Positions 1-8,925 are shown, counted from the first letter of the stretch. The stretch: DNA of 64,000 nucleotides from CAG-791 sp963650385 (GCA_963650385.1 CAVJLL010000001.1:1-64000), one strand, 5' to 3'. Program-made: numbers and translations. Notes: a model not told the origin generated them from the sequence alone.

Positions 1-264
1 GTACGTCCTTTAGTGCATTGCACTGGACAGATTGTGGTGCAAGAGGAAGCCAAAATCAGTTTCAGAGTCGGGCTACAAGCCCAAATAGATACCGATCTTT
101 CGCCGCAATTTCATTGTATATGAAATGTTGGCGCAAAGATCATGTTGAACCTAGCCGAGGCGATTTTATTTGTCGTGGCGCCGCAGGCCGAGGCATGGTT
201 GTTTCAGAGCCCATTCGCAAAGGCACCTGATTCTGAATAATAACCTCTTCTGTAAGGGCACCTC
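1..264. other. left-edge intergenic stretch, no gene recognised
   Basis: I see no convincing gene here: short frames have no good ribosome-binding site and no recognisable protein. Positions 203-222 hold a fragment (GAGCCCATTCGCAAA) of dispersed hairpin family 2, which is complete near 25.0 and 33.1 kb. rnhB, which often precedes yraN, is not present in this interval. Confidence 0.5.
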
Positions 265-672
265 ATGGATCAGAACCAGTCAGTACACAGCAGGAATACA
301 GAAAATCGGCGGCGGCGAGGCTCCTTTGGTGAGGAGCTCGCCGCTTCCTTTCTCATGCAGCACGGTGTTCGGATTCTGGAAAAGAATTTCCGGAGCGGAC
401 GAAGCGGCGAAATCGATCTTATTGCCCGCGAGGCAGACACATTGGTATTCATTGAAGTGAAGCTGCGTAAAAATGCTGCAAGCGGAGCACCGGAGGAAGC
501 CGTCACCTATTCTAAGCAGCGCACCATCTGCCGCACTGCCGACTATTACCGCTGCCGGCACAGGATCCCGGAGGGGACGCCCATCCGCTTCGATGTGGTG
601 GCTGTCCGCGTGCAGGACGAGCGCACCGCCCATATCCGCTGGCTCCGGAATGCGTTTCCGTACCACGTATAA
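265..672 (+). CDS. yraN: YraN/UPF0102 family nuclease-like protein
   Basis: 135-residue protein of the YraN (UPF0102) family, a small restriction-endonuclease-fold protein found next to ribosomal or replication genes in many bacteria; its cellular role is not settled. The family signature is visible: an FGEELAASFL helix near residue 25, then the nuclease-like core GEIDLIA about residues 49-55 and VFIEVKLR about residues 62-69, matching the E...D...ExK active-site pattern. The ATG at 265 follows GTAAGGGCACCTC, a weak ribosome-binding site; length is normal for the family (about 120-130). The next gene (PRPP synthetase) begins 75 bp downstream on the same strand. Confidence 0.88.
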   Translation: MDQNQSVHSRNTENRRRRGSFGEELAASFLMQHGVRILEKNFRSGRSGEIDLIAREADTLVFIEVKLRKNAASGAPEEAVTYSKQRTICRTADYYRCRHRIPEGTPIRFDVVAVRVQDERTAHIRWLRNAFPYHV

Positions 673-747
673 GCTTGCAAGCGAATGAGGCAGACAGTAC
701 AATAGGAGAGATTGCATATACCTAATAGATGTGTGAGGATTCTGCTT

Positions 748-1974
748 ATGTCTGATTTAAAGCTGCATCAGCAACTTGAGCGCAAGCTCCCCGTTGCGCC
801 TCTGGAACTGGTCGTTATGCCCTCCGCCGAAGCCCTCGGCGAAGAGGTCAACGAATACCTGGTTTCCTTCCGTAAGAATTTCGACAATGCCGGTAAAAAT
901 GATACCGCCTTTCAGGGTTATATCCGCAATGATTACCGCATGCAGGCGGAGTGTGTCCGCTTCGGCACCGGTGAAGGCAAGGGTGTGATATCCGACTCCT
1001 GCCGCGGAAAGGACATTTTCATCCTGACCGATGTAACCAACCATTCCCTGACCTATAAGATGAACGGCTTCATCAACCACATGTCGCCGGACGATCATTT
1101 CCAGGATCTGAAGCGGATTGTGGCAGCCATCAACGGAAAGGCCTCCCGGATTTCGGTCATCATGCCGTTTTTGTATGAAGGCAGACAGCACAACCGCTCC
1201 GGCAGAGAGTCACTCGATGCCGCCAATATGTTCCGCGAGCTCGTAGATCTGGGCGTCAAGAACTTCATCACCTTCGACGCACACGATCCGCGCATCCAGA
1301 ACGTTGCGCCGCTGGCCAATTTCGACAACTTCCTTTCTCCCTATCAGTTCCTGCGGGCGATCATCCATTCGTTCCCGGACATTGTTCTGGACAAGGAACA
1401 CTTTGTCGTCATTTCTCCGGATGAGGGTGCACTGGACCGTGCCGTTTATTTTGCCGGCGTCATCGGCGCCGATACCGGTATGTTCTATAAGAGAAGAGAC
1501 TACTCCCGCATCGTCAACGGCAAGAATCCGATTGTCGCCCACGAGTTCCTGGGAAGCGATCTGGCCGGGAAGGATGTCATCGTCATGGACGACATGATTT
1601 CCTCCGGCGGCAGCATTCTGGACACGGCCAAACAGCTCAAGGCCATGCACGCAGGCAGAGTGTTCCTGTGCACGACCTTCGGCCTGTTCACGGACGGACT
1701 GGAGGATTTCGATGCGGCCTATGCGCGCGGCGATTTTGACCTTGTCATTACGTCCAACCTTACCTGGCAGCCGCCGGAGCTGCGCGAGCGCCCGTGGTTC
1801 GGCCTGGCCGATATGGGCAAATACCTTGCCAACATCATTGACTTTTTCAATCACGATGCGTCCATCTCCAACATGACGACACCGACCTCCAAGATTCACG
1901 AGCTTCTGGCCAAGTTCAACCAGAAGGAGCAGTCGGAGTTCGAGCAGCTGGAGCTGGAGACCACAGATTTCTAG
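748..1974 (+). CDS. prs: ribose-phosphate pyrophosphokinase (PRPP synthetase), long divergent form
   Basis: 408 residues. Transfers pyrophosphate from ATP to ribose-5-phosphate to make PRPP for nucleotide, His and Trp synthesis in the cytosol. The phosphoribosyl-binding loop VIVMDDMISSGGS lies near residue 280; upstream, MPFLYEGRQHNRSGRES followed by TFDAHDP corresponds to the ATP-binding and flexible-loop region of Prs. It is longer than the usual 310-320 residues, with N-terminal and C-terminal additions; such long forms occur in Clostridia. I chose the ATG at 748 because GTGAGGA lies 8 bp upstream; an in-frame TTG at 712 also has an AGGAG but too close. A full family-1 palindromic element begins 5 bp after the stop codon. 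Confidence 0.85.
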   Translation: MSDLKLHQQLERKLPVAPLELVVMPSAEALGEEVNEYLVSFRKNFDNAGKNDTAFQGYIRNDYRMQAECVRFGTGEGKGVISDSCRGKDIFILTDVTNHSLTYKMNGFINHMSPDDHFQDLKRIVAAINGKASRISVIMPFLYEGRQHNRSGRESLDAANMFRELVDLGVKNFITFDAHDPRIQNVAPLANFDNFLSPYQFLRAIIHSFPDIVLDKEHFVVISPDEGALDRAVYFAGVIGADTGMFYKRRDYSRIVNGKNPIVAHEFLGSDLAGKDVIVMDDMISSGGSILDTAKQLKAMHAGRVFLCTTFGLFTDGLEDFDAAYARGDFDLVITSNLTWQPPELRERPWFGLADMGKYLANIIDFFNHDASISNMTTPTSKIHELLAKFNQKEQSEFEQLELETTDF

Positions 1975-1978
1975 ATTC

Positions 1979-2160
1979 TGTACAAATGCCAGCCAGCGAC
2001 GGGTCCTGGCGGAGTTGTCCGGTCCTGGGACGCTCTCGCTCCATCCTCGGACCTAGCGGTGCTAAGCTCGCAAAAGACGCTCGCAAGCACCGAGGCCTCG
2101 CAAGGCCCTGGACCCGGACATTCTCCGCCACCCTGTCGCTTGGCTGGCGAGTGAACTGTT
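1979..2160. repeat. family-1 palindromic element, full-length copy A
   Basis: About 182-bp imperfect palindrome beginning TGTACAAATGCCAGCC and ending GGCTGGCGAGTGAAC. The outer arms GCCAGCCAGCGACGGGT and GACAGGGTGGCGGAG (read on the other strand) are near-complementary, and an inner stem CGGTGCT...AGCACCG lies in the middle. Near-identical full copies are at 45215-45390 and, inverted, 63144-63331. It fills almost the whole gap between prs and the dipeptidase gene. Confidence 0.9.
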
Positions 2161-2184
2161 CATAAATATAAAGAGGGAAAACAA

Positions 2185-3798
2185 ATGCCTTGTACAACCA
2201 TACTCGTAGGAAAAGAAGCTTCGTATGACGGCTCGACCATCATCGCCCGGAATGACGATTCCGGCGCCGGCCATTATACGCCCAAGAAATTTGTTGTCGT
2301 GCAGCCGGATGACCAGCCTCGGCACTACAAATCCGTACTGTCTCATGTGGAAATTGAGCTTCCGGAGAATCCGCTTCGCTACACCGCCGTGCCGAATGCA
2401 CTGAAGGGCGAGGGAATCTGGGCGGCCAGCGGCGTCAATGCGGCTGGTGTTGCCATGACGGCAACGGAAACCATTTCCGCCAATGAGCGCGTTCTGGGTG
2501 CAGATCCTCTGGTGGAATACATTCCTGCCGAAGAGAACGGCGGGACCGAGCAGGTCGGAGGAATCGGAGAGGAGGACCTGGTCGTTCTGGTGCTTCCATA
2601 TATCCATAGCGCAAGGGAAGGTGTGAAGCGCCTCGGCGAGCTGCTGGAGCGCTACGGAACCTATGAAATGAACGGCATTGCCTTCCAGGACACGGATGAA
2701 ATCTGGTGGCTGGAGACCATCGGCGGGCATCACTGGATGGCCTGCCGCGTTCCGGACAACGCCTATGTCATGATGCCGAACCAGCTGGGCATTGATCTTC
2801 TGGATCTGGAGGATGCGCTGGGCGAGCAGGAGTTCTTCATGTGCTCTGCAGACCTTGAAGAATTCATCGCGGACAACCATCTCGACCTCACTCTGGAAAC
2901 GCCGTATGACGAGGCAGATGAGTGCTGCGGACACTGCTGCTGCAAGGGCGAGCATCCGGAGAATGGCGCTGACGTGCCGCAGGGTGCGGACGAGGATGCA
3001 GAAGAGGAAGAGGCTGCACTTGCCCGCTGCATCAACCCGCGGGAGGCCTTCGGCACCCACGATGATGCCGATCACGTGTACAACACGCCCAGAGCCTGGT
3101 TTATCGGACGTTATTTTAACCCGCACACCGTGCAGTGGGACGGACCGGAGGCGGATTTCACGCCGATGTCGGATGACATCCCCTGGTGCATGATCCCGGA
3201 GCGCAAGGTCACAGTGGAGGATGTCAAATATATTCTTTCCTCCCATTACCAGGGAACGCCCTACGATCCCTATGCAAGCTATGGTGATCCGTCCATGCGC
3301 GGCGCGTACCGCTCCATCGGCGTAAACCGCACGGACTTTGTCGCGATCATTCAGCTGCGCGGAAACCTGCCGGAGGAGTACAGGGCTGTGGAATGGCTGG
3401 CCTTCGGCTCCAATGTATTCAACACGGCGGTTCCCTTCTATGCAAATGTGGAGACGACGCCGGACTACCTTTCCAACACAACGAAGGAAGTGACGACGGA
3501 CAATTTCTACTGGTCGGCAAGGCTCATTGAGGCACTTTCGGATGCCTGCTACGGCAAGAATCTGAACCACATTGAGCATTACCAGCAGGCGGTGCAGTCC
3601 AAGGGACATGCCCTGATTGCCAGATACGACCGCCTGCAGGAGAAGGCACAGGACGCAGCAGAGCGTGCAAGGCTCCGCGAAGAGGCCAATGAGGAGATTG
3701 CAGCTATGCTTCGGAGGGAAACCGGGAAAACGCTGAATGAGGTTCTCTTCGACGCTACCAATCACATGAAAAACCAGTACGCCCGCTCGGATCATTAA
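2185..3798 (+). CDS. C69 family dipeptidase with Cys/acid-rich insert
   Basis: 537 residues, peptidase family C69 (PepDA-like N-terminal nucleophile hydrolase), which cleaves dipeptides. The protein begins MPCTTILVGKEASYDGSTI, placing the nucleophilic Cys at position 3 behind a very short leader, as in the family. The motif GIDLLDLED and the long C-terminal half SSHYQGTPYDPY also fit. The ATG at 2185 follows AGAGGGAAAAC. Unusual: residues about 243-280 hold a low-complexity insert, CCGHCCCKG followed by an Asp/Glu-rich run, inside an otherwise typical protein. This could be a metal-binding loop or a linker; I do not know which. The gene stands alone between a family-1 element and the YprB-like gene. 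Confidence 0.85.
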   Translation: MPCTTILVGKEASYDGSTIIARNDDSGAGHYTPKKFVVVQPDDQPRHYKSVLSHVEIELPENPLRYTAVPNALKGEGIWAASGVNAAGVAMTATETISANERVLGADPLVEYIPAEENGGTEQVGGIGEEDLVVLVLPYIHSAREGVKRLGELLERYGTYEMNGIAFQDTDEIWWLETIGGHHWMACRVPDNAYVMMPNQLGIDLLDLEDALGEQEFFMCSADLEEFIADNHLDLTLETPYDEADECCGHCCCKGEHPENGADVPQGADEDAEEEEAALARCINPREAFGTHDDADHVYNTPRAWFIGRYFNPHTVQWDGPEADFTPMSDDIPWCMIPERKVTVEDVKYILSSHYQGTPYDPYASYGDPSMRGAYRSIGVNRTDFVAIIQLRGNLPEEYRAVEWLAFGSNVFNTAVPFYANVETTPDYLSNTTKEVTTDNFYWSARLIEALSDACYGKNLNHIEHYQQAVQSKGHALIARYDRLQEKAQDAAERARLREEANEEIAAMLRRETGKTLNEVLFDATNHMKNQYARSDH

Positions 3799-3913
3799 TT
3801 GGTCTGTGTGGAAATCAAAACGGCGCTGAACAGCTGCCGCGAGTGGCGGATCACCTGCTGGATAGGTATCGGTACCGGCCGGCCGCAGAAGGCGGCAGCA
3901 TCAGACGGAAAGG

Positions 3914-5275
3914 ATGGGTCAGCATATGCAGATTATCACAGGGGAATTGGCGGGCTACACCGATGAGTATCCCCTTTCCCGCTTCGGCGGCAGAGAGAAT
4001 ATTCTGGCTGTGGATATTGAGACAACAGGAATCACCGCAGAGAAAAACCGGATCTATCTCATCGGCTGCGGCTACTGGGAGGATGGCTGCTGGAAGCTGA
4101 TCCAGTGGTTTGACGATACCGGCGACGCAGAGGCGGACATCTTGACGTCCTTCCTTCTGTTCACCAAGAAGTTCACAACGCTTCTTCATTACAACGGCCG
4201 TCAGTTCGATCTGCCGTTTCTGGCAAGACGGATCGTCTGGAACGGCCTGCAGGGAACGCCGGGAGCGGAGGATTTTCCCTCTGCCATGAAGTCGCTGGAC
4301 CTGTACCGTTATGTGAAGCCCTTTCAGAAGCTCTTTTCCCTTCCGGATTGCCGGCAGCAGACCGTGGAGGCGTTCCTGGAAACCGGACGCAGAGAGAATC
4401 GCAGCGGCAAGGAGCTGATTGCTGTATATCTGGACTACATTCAGAAAAAACAGGAAAAGCTCCGCGAAGCCAGGGAAAAGGATTACACCACAGCGACCAC
4501 CAAGCGCATTGATGCGGCGATGATCAACCAGCTGCTGAAGGAGCAGGAGCTCCTGAACCAGAAAAAGGCGGAAGAAGCGGGCAGACAGGCTGCGGAGCAG
4601 ACCGGCGCTGCCGCAGACACCGCGCAGGCGCAGGGCGAAGCCGATGAGAGCGAACCGATGGACCGCTCCTCGATGCGCCAGGCACTCCTGTCCCACAATG
4701 CAGCGGATGTGAGCGGCCTGATTGCCATGACGCAGGTTCTGACCTGGAAGGATCTCTTAAGCGGATCCCTGACGGTCTATCAGGCACAGGCGAACACCTT
4801 CCGCGGTGTCGACGGAACGCCGCAGCAGGAGCTGATCCTGCATGCCAGAATCGATGGGATGCCGGAGAATGTCTTCCGCGATCATCCGGTGACAACCTCT
4901 GCAGACGGATGCTATTGCACCGTCTCCGGCGGAAAGGCCACGCTGAAGATTCCGGTATTCAACGGCAAGCTCCACTATTTCTATCCGAATTACAAGGATT
5001 ATTACTATCTGCCGGAGCTGGATCAGGCGGTGCACAAGTCGATTGCTGCCTACGTAGATCCCAGCCACCGGCAGCAGGCGACGGCAGAGAACTGCTACAC
5101 CGGAAAGGTCGGTGCCTTCCTGCCGGAGTGGTCCGGCAAGTACACGCCGCTCTTCCGGCAGAATCGAAAGGACGCCACCGTCTGGTTTGAATTCAAGCCG
5201 GAGATGAAAAAGGACAAGGCATTCTTTGCAGAGTATGCCACGTACGTGTTCCGTCATGTAACAGCAATTCAATAG
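3914..5275 (+). CDS. YprB-like protein with RNase H-like 3'-5' exonuclease domain
   Basis: 453 residues (or 449 from the ATG at 3926, which leaves better spacing from AAAGGA). N-terminal DnaQ/RNase H-fold exonuclease: VDIETTG (Exo I acidic pair) near residue 34, HYNGRQFDLPFL (Exo II) near residue 94, and HNAADV near residue 257 (Exo III region). This matches the YprB family of Bacillota, often encoded beside the DEAD-box helicase YprA, which is not seen here. Between Exo II and Exo III is an insertion of about 120 residues rich in Lys, Glu, Gln and Ala (predicted charged helix). The C-terminal 180 residues are conserved in the family but of unknown role. Nucleic-acid processing is inferred from the fold. 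Confidence 0.75.
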   Translation: MGQHMQIITGELAGYTDEYPLSRFGGRENILAVDIETTGITAEKNRIYLIGCGYWEDGCWKLIQWFDDTGDAEADILTSFLLFTKKFTTLLHYNGRQFDLPFLARRIVWNGLQGTPGAEDFPSAMKSLDLYRYVKPFQKLFSLPDCRQQTVEAFLETGRRENRSGKELIAVYLDYIQKKQEKLREAREKDYTTATTKRIDAAMINQLLKEQELLNQKKAEEAGRQAAEQTGAAADTAQAQGEADESEPMDRSSMRQALLSHNAADVSGLIAMTQVLTWKDLLSGSLTVYQAQANTFRGVDGTPQQELILHARIDGMPENVFRDHPVTTSADGCYCTVSGGKATLKIPVFNGKLHYFYPNYKDYYYLPELDQAVHKSIAAYVDPSHRQQATAENCYTGKVGAFLPEWSGKYTPLFRQNRKDATVWFEFKPEMKKDKAFFAEYATYVFRHVTAIQ

Positions 5276-5338
5276 CATTATTTTCGTGGCATATGATATT
5301 ACAACCAATGCCACTTGTTGAATTGCATTATATTTTTT
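5264..5338 (+). terminator. nested inverted repeat with T-run after yprB-like gene
   Basis: Outer arms GCAATTCAA (5264-5272) and TTGAATTGC (5318-5326) enclose inner arms GTGGCAT (5286-5292) and ATGCCAC (5308-5314); TTTTTT follows at 5333-5338. The outer arm overlaps the last codons of the upstream gene. Probably a terminator for that gene; the double nesting is unusual. Confidence 0.6.
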
Positions 5339-5418
5339 ATAGTTTTCTGGATTATCGGCAAACGATATAAGAGAACAACAATCGGGGAGCGCAGCAGTGC
5401 TCCCTGAAGGAGATTTGC

Positions 5419-6672
5419 ATGCAGGAGAATTCCAATCCGAATCAGACAGGCGGTGCGGCGCGGGAGACCATTTCCGGGGGAATGGTCGGCGGACGCACGT
5501 ATTTTGCGAATACCGATGAGAATGACGAGGTCACCATTGACCTGGGAGAGCTGTTTGGCGTATTGCTCCACTGGATCTGGCTGATCCTGCTGGTGGCAGT
5601 TGCCTTCGGCGCTGCGGCCTTCAGCTACAGCAAGTTCGTGCTGCCGGAGCAGTTCGAGTCCACGACGAAGATCTACGTTCTGGATAAGAAGAACGAGAGC
5701 TCCAACCAGTCGACGTACACCGATCTGCAGGTGGGCTCCCAGCTGACCAAGGACTATGCGGAGCTGATCACCTCCCGCACGGTCATCGAGAAGGTGATTG
5801 CCGACAACAACCTTTCCGAGGAATACGATTATTCGACCTTCCTTGACAAGGTGGAGGTGAGTACTCCGACCGATACGCGTATCGTGGCGATTACAGTGAC
5901 GGATACGGATCCTTCTCTGGCGCAGAAGATGGCCAATGACATTCGTACGGAAGCGGCGGAGCTTATTATCCAGACGATGCAGATCGATGCCGTGAACACC
6001 TATGAGGAGGCGAACCTGCCGACCAGAAAGTCTGCGCCGAGCTGCTCGAAGTGGGCCGGAATGGCGGCGCTGATCGGTGCTGTGCTGGCCGGCGCAGTTG
6101 TTACGCTTCGGTATCTGCTGGATGATACGGTGAAGACGACGGAGGATGTGGACCGGTATCTGAATCTCTCAACGCTTGCCATGATTCCGCTGGATGAAAA
6201 TGTCGGATCCGCAAATCGCGAGCAGCAGAAGAATAAGAAGAAAAAGAGTAAGAACAAGGACGCGCACAAGCGCAAAGAGGCGTCTGCTTATCAGCGTCCG
6301 GCGCAGGTTCATTCGTCGGACATCCGCAGCAATCACCGCAGAACGGATGACCGGACAGCGCCGATTCCGCGAGAGGAGCTCGAACGTGAGCTGTCCCGGA
6401 ATGCAGCACGTGAGAATCGCGCAAAGGAAAACGGTCCGGCTCCGGCAGATCGAACAGAGCGAAAGCTGCAGAGACCGGAAGTTCAGAAAACGAATAAGGA
6501 AAGAAGCGCTGCAGCAGGCGTGCAGCCGGAGAAGCGGCCGGCAAGGGCTGCTTTTCAGTCCAAGGCGAACAGGAAGCCGCAGCCGAAGCCGGAGCAGGCG
6601 CCGCAGGATGAGGAAATCATGGATATTGATGAGTTCCTTATGGGTGATGAATTACTGGAGGATGAATCATAA
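5419..6672 (+). CDS. Wzz/CpsC-type chain-length determinant and BY-kinase activator
   Basis: 417-residue polysaccharide co-polymerase of the Wzz/CpsC type. Two membrane segments bracket an extracellular domain: WIWLILLVAVAFGAAAF near residues 52-70 and MAALIGAVLAGAVVTLRYLL near residues 214-235, with the family proline-region before TM2 (NLPTRKSAP). In Gram-positives this protein activates the adjacent tyrosine kinase and sets polymer length. Odd: after TM2 comes a cytoplasmic tail of about 170 residues, very basic and low complexity (KNKKKKSKNKD, many Arg/Gln/Pro), ending in an acidic MDIDEFLMGDELLEDES. That tail is much longer than in CpsC. Stop and next start overlap in TAATG, so translation is coupled to the kinase. 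Confidence 0.85.
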   Translation: MQENSNPNQTGGAARETISGGMVGGRTYFANTDENDEVTIDLGELFGVLLHWIWLILLVAVAFGAAAFSYSKFVLPEQFESTTKIYVLDKKNESSNQSTYTDLQVGSQLTKDYAELITSRTVIEKVIADNNLSEEYDYSTFLDKVEVSTPTDTRIVAITVTDTDPSLAQKMANDIRTEAAELIIQTMQIDAVNTYEEANLPTRKSAPSCSKWAGMAALIGAVLAGAVVTLRYLLDDTVKTTEDVDRYLNLSTLAMIPLDENVGSANREQQKNKKKKSKNKDAHKRKEASAYQRPAQVHSSDIRSNHRRTDDRTAPIPREELERELSRNAARENRAKENGPAPADRTERKLQRPEVQKTNKERSAAAGVQPEKRPARAAFQSKANRKPQPKPEQAPQDEEIMDIDEFLMGDELLEDES

Positions 6673-7391
6673 TGCAGAGTGTTGTACTTCAGGATGATAA
6701 TTTGTCCTTCCGTACCAAAGAAGCCTACAAAACGCTTCGTTCCAATATTGAATTCAGCGGCAAGGACATCCACACTGTTATGGTGACGAGCTGCACTCCG
6801 AATGAAGGCAAATCCGAAGTGTCCTTCGAGCTTGCCAGATCCTTCGCGCAGAACCAGAATCGTGTTCTGATGATTGACGCAGATCTGCGCAAATCGGTGA
6901 TCCGGGAGCATCTGAAATCGGGAAAGGTGCGCTTTGGACTGTCCAATTTTCTGGTGGGACAGTGCTCCATGGAGGAGGCCATCTGTCATACGGATGATTC
7001 CTGCTTTGACATGATTCTGGCAGGCCCGGTGACACCGACACCTTCTGAGCTTCTGAACAGCGATACGTTTACACAGCTCCTGGCACAGGCCAGAGAGGAT
7101 TACGATTATGTGATCGTGGATTCTCCGCCGCTGGGAAGCGTCATTGATTCGGCCATCATCGGCAAAAAGTGCGACGGAACGATTCTCGTAATCTCCAGCG
7201 GAACCATCAGCTACCGCTTCGCACAAAGCGTCCTGGATCAGCTGCTGAAGGCAGGCTGCCGCGTACTTGGATGTGTTCTGAACAAGGTAAATCTGGACGG
7301 CGGCAAGGGCTACTACGGCAAATACTACGGCAAGTATTACGGCAAGTATTACGGCAAATATTACGGAAACTACGGGGAAGACAATAAATGA
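6672..7391 (+). CDS. bacterial tyrosine (BY) kinase, CpsD/CapB type
   Basis: 239 residues, cytoplasmic ATPase half of a split Wzc. Walker A CTPNEGKS (residues 41-48), Walker A' VLMIDADLRKS (65-75) and Walker B VIVDSPP (147-153) are intact. The C-terminus is a striking tyrosine cluster: five YYG(K/N) units plus one YG in residues 213-234, encoded by a 12-bp DNA repeat (7311-7376). In this family the C-terminal tyrosines are autophosphorylated and control polymer export. Starts 1 nt inside the Wzz stop codon. No CpsB-type phosphatase or glycosyltransferases follow, so which polymer it controls is not clear; the large exopolysaccharide operon at 38-58 kb is a possible client. Confidence 0.9.
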   Translation: MQSVVLQDDNLSFRTKEAYKTLRSNIEFSGKDIHTVMVTSCTPNEGKSEVSFELARSFAQNQNRVLMIDADLRKSVIREHLKSGKVRFGLSNFLVGQCSMEEAICHTDDSCFDMILAGPVTPTPSELLNSDTFTQLLAQAREDYDYVIVDSPPLGSVIDSAIIGKKCDGTILVISSGTISYRFAQSVLDQLLKAGCRVLGCVLNKVNLDGGKGYYGKYYGKYYGKYYGKYYGNYGEDNK

Positions 7392-8257
7392 TTTCTGAAT
7401 ATCGGAAAGGAGCCCGCCGCTTTATTCTCGGCATTATGACCGGTGGTATGCTCCTGACGGCATCCGGCTGTTCCTCGCATGAAGAACAGCGCGAGGAGCT
7501 TGCAAAGGTACAGGAGGCCGCGGCAGAAAGCCTGTCGGCGCCTTCGGCCGAAGCGGATAGTACTGCGCAGGGCTGGGAGAGCACGGACGAAGCAGAGGAT
7601 GCCGCACAGACCGGTAATTCCTGGGACAACGCACTTCCGGAGGATCTGGAGGACGGCGAGATGGTGCTGTCCAGAAACGACGGCCAAAGCGATGTGCCGT
7701 TTCAGGGGCAGGCCCCGGATCTTACGGTCACCTTCGGCGAGCAGGATCTGTACTGGATCTGCCTGCAGGATTCCGAGAGCTCGGAAACCGTTCTTCTCGC
7801 AGAGGTAACGAGTACGGAAGATACCTCCGGCACGTCTGCCTGGTTGGATACAGGGAACAATGACGACCTGAAGGACCCCAACACAGTGATTCACGGGAAC
7901 GGCGCAGAGGACGGCGTATTTGCAGGCCTGATGGAGTACGGGGATGAGAGCTTTTTTGAAAGAAACCCGTATTTTTACATCTATACAGCGGATTCCGTGA
8001 GAGAATATCAGGTTTTCGCGGCATACACAGCTGCGGACGAGAACATTCTGGAGACGCACGACTGTGCTGCCTTTGATTCATTCTCTGAGTATGTCAGCAG
8101 CATTTTCGAGCAGCGCAGCATGGATGCAGTATTGAATCCGCAGCTGCAGCAGAGCGTCTTGGATAGCTGGTGTATGGTGACATTGGAGGCGCAGACCGGA
8201 AACGGACAGAGTTTCCTGGTACAGGCAATTCCTACCGGAATTGAATATCGGAACTGA
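7388..8257 (+). CDS. lipoprotein with degenerate class B sortase-like domain
   Basis: 289 residues, overlapping the kinase stop codon. N-terminal lipoprotein signal ending LLTASGC (Cys 28 would be lipidated), an acidic Ser/Ala/Glu linker, then from about residue 110 a domain that follows class B sortases segment by segment: PNTVIHGNGAEDGVFAGL, FFERNPYFYIYT, REYQVFAAY, SFSEYV, MVTLEA, FLVQAI. The positions expected for the sortase triad are all replaced: His by Asn171 (GHN becomes GNG), Cys by Gln269 (TLSTC becomes TLEAQ) and Arg by Ser275. I therefore expect no transpeptidase activity. A binding or scaffold role for surface polysaccharide is a guess from the operon context. The alignment is by eye. 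Confidence 0.68.
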   Translation: MISEYRKGARRFILGIMTGGMLLTASGCSSHEEQREELAKVQEAAAESLSAPSAEADSTAQGWESTDEAEDAAQTGNSWDNALPEDLEDGEMVLSRNDGQSDVPFQGQAPDLTVTFGEQDLYWICLQDSESSETVLLAEVTSTEDTSGTSAWLDTGNNDDLKDPNTVIHGNGAEDGVFAGLMEYGDESFFERNPYFYIYTADSVREYQVFAAYTAADENILETHDCAAFDSFSEYVSSIFEQRSMDAVLNPQLQQSVLDSWCMVTLEAQTGNGQSFLVQAIPTGIEYRN

Positions 8258-8343
8258 AAACAATCTGTTTTGCTTTTTCTTTGATATCTTACCCGCAAGG
8301 GTTTGATATATACCACGTGAGTTAGTGAGGAAAGGAGAGAATT

Positions 8344-8925
8344 ATGAAAAGAAAATTTACGGCTGCTGCTGCAGGCGTTCTTGCGGCAAGCATGATGTTT
8401 GGCGCAACTGCTTTTGCGGCTAACAGCCCGTCCACAAAGACAACGACTGTCAGCAACACTGCGCAGACGACAACAACTACAACTGAGTCGACTCCTGCAG
8501 CTGAGACAACGACACCGGCTTACATCTCCAGAAGCAGCAACGGATATCAGAACGTTGCAGGCACCAGAGTTGAGGCTGATTACTCCAGCGTTTCTGACAA
8601 GACCGTTGTTGCTACCGCTGCAAAGGCTGAGGTCAGCGCTGCAGTAACACAGGCTCTTGATGCTTACATCGCAACCACTGAGGATGCAGGCAAGACTACA
8701 TTCGGCACCTACAAGGTTCAGATGTACAAGGGCGGAAAGTCCACATGGGATGGCTTCGGTACCTTCAACTTCAAGGTTACCGTCGGCAGCAAGTATGAGG
8801 GACAGACTGCTACCGTTTACGTATATCACAAGGACGGCACTGTCAGCAAACTCCAGGTTGTTGTAACCAAGGGCAAGCTCGCTATCCCGATGAACGAGAT
8901 GGGAACCATCAAGGTTCTGTTCTAA
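8344..8925 (+). CDS. secreted Thr-rich protein of unknown function
   Basis: 193 residues. Classic Sec signal peptide MKRKFTAAAAGVLAASMMFG with cleavage after AFA (about residue 25), then a threonine-rich stretch (TTTTTTES and similar, residues 27-58), then about 130 residues of folded, Gly/Val/Thr-containing sequence with no family I recognise. Strong ribosome-binding site AGGAAAGGAG. Codon choice (many GCT, GTT, ACT) differs from the GC-ending codons of the neighbours and suggests high expression. It stands alone with a structured 3' region and a terminator behind it, so it is probably expressed separately from the kinase operon. Confidence 0.7.
   Translation: MKRKFTAAAAGVLAASMMFGATAFAANSPSTKTTTVSNTAQTTTTTTESTPAAETTTPAYISRSSNGYQNVAGTRVEADYSSVSDKTVVATAAKAEVSAAVTQALDAYIATTEDAGKTTFGTYKVQMYKGGKSTWDGFGTFNFKVTVGSKYEGQTATVYVYHKDGTVSKLQVVVTKGKLAIPMNEMGTIKVLF

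Noticed and set aside
2062..3795. Long minus-strand frame opposite the dipeptidase gene
   Set aside because: The plus-strand protein has clear C69 signatures; the antisense frame has no recognisable motif and ends in a repeat.
8281..8312. Possible promoter TTGATA...TATATA before the secreted Thr-rich gene
   Set aside because: Spacing to the best -10 match is about 20 bp or the -10 is poor; a promoter probably exists here but I cannot place it.
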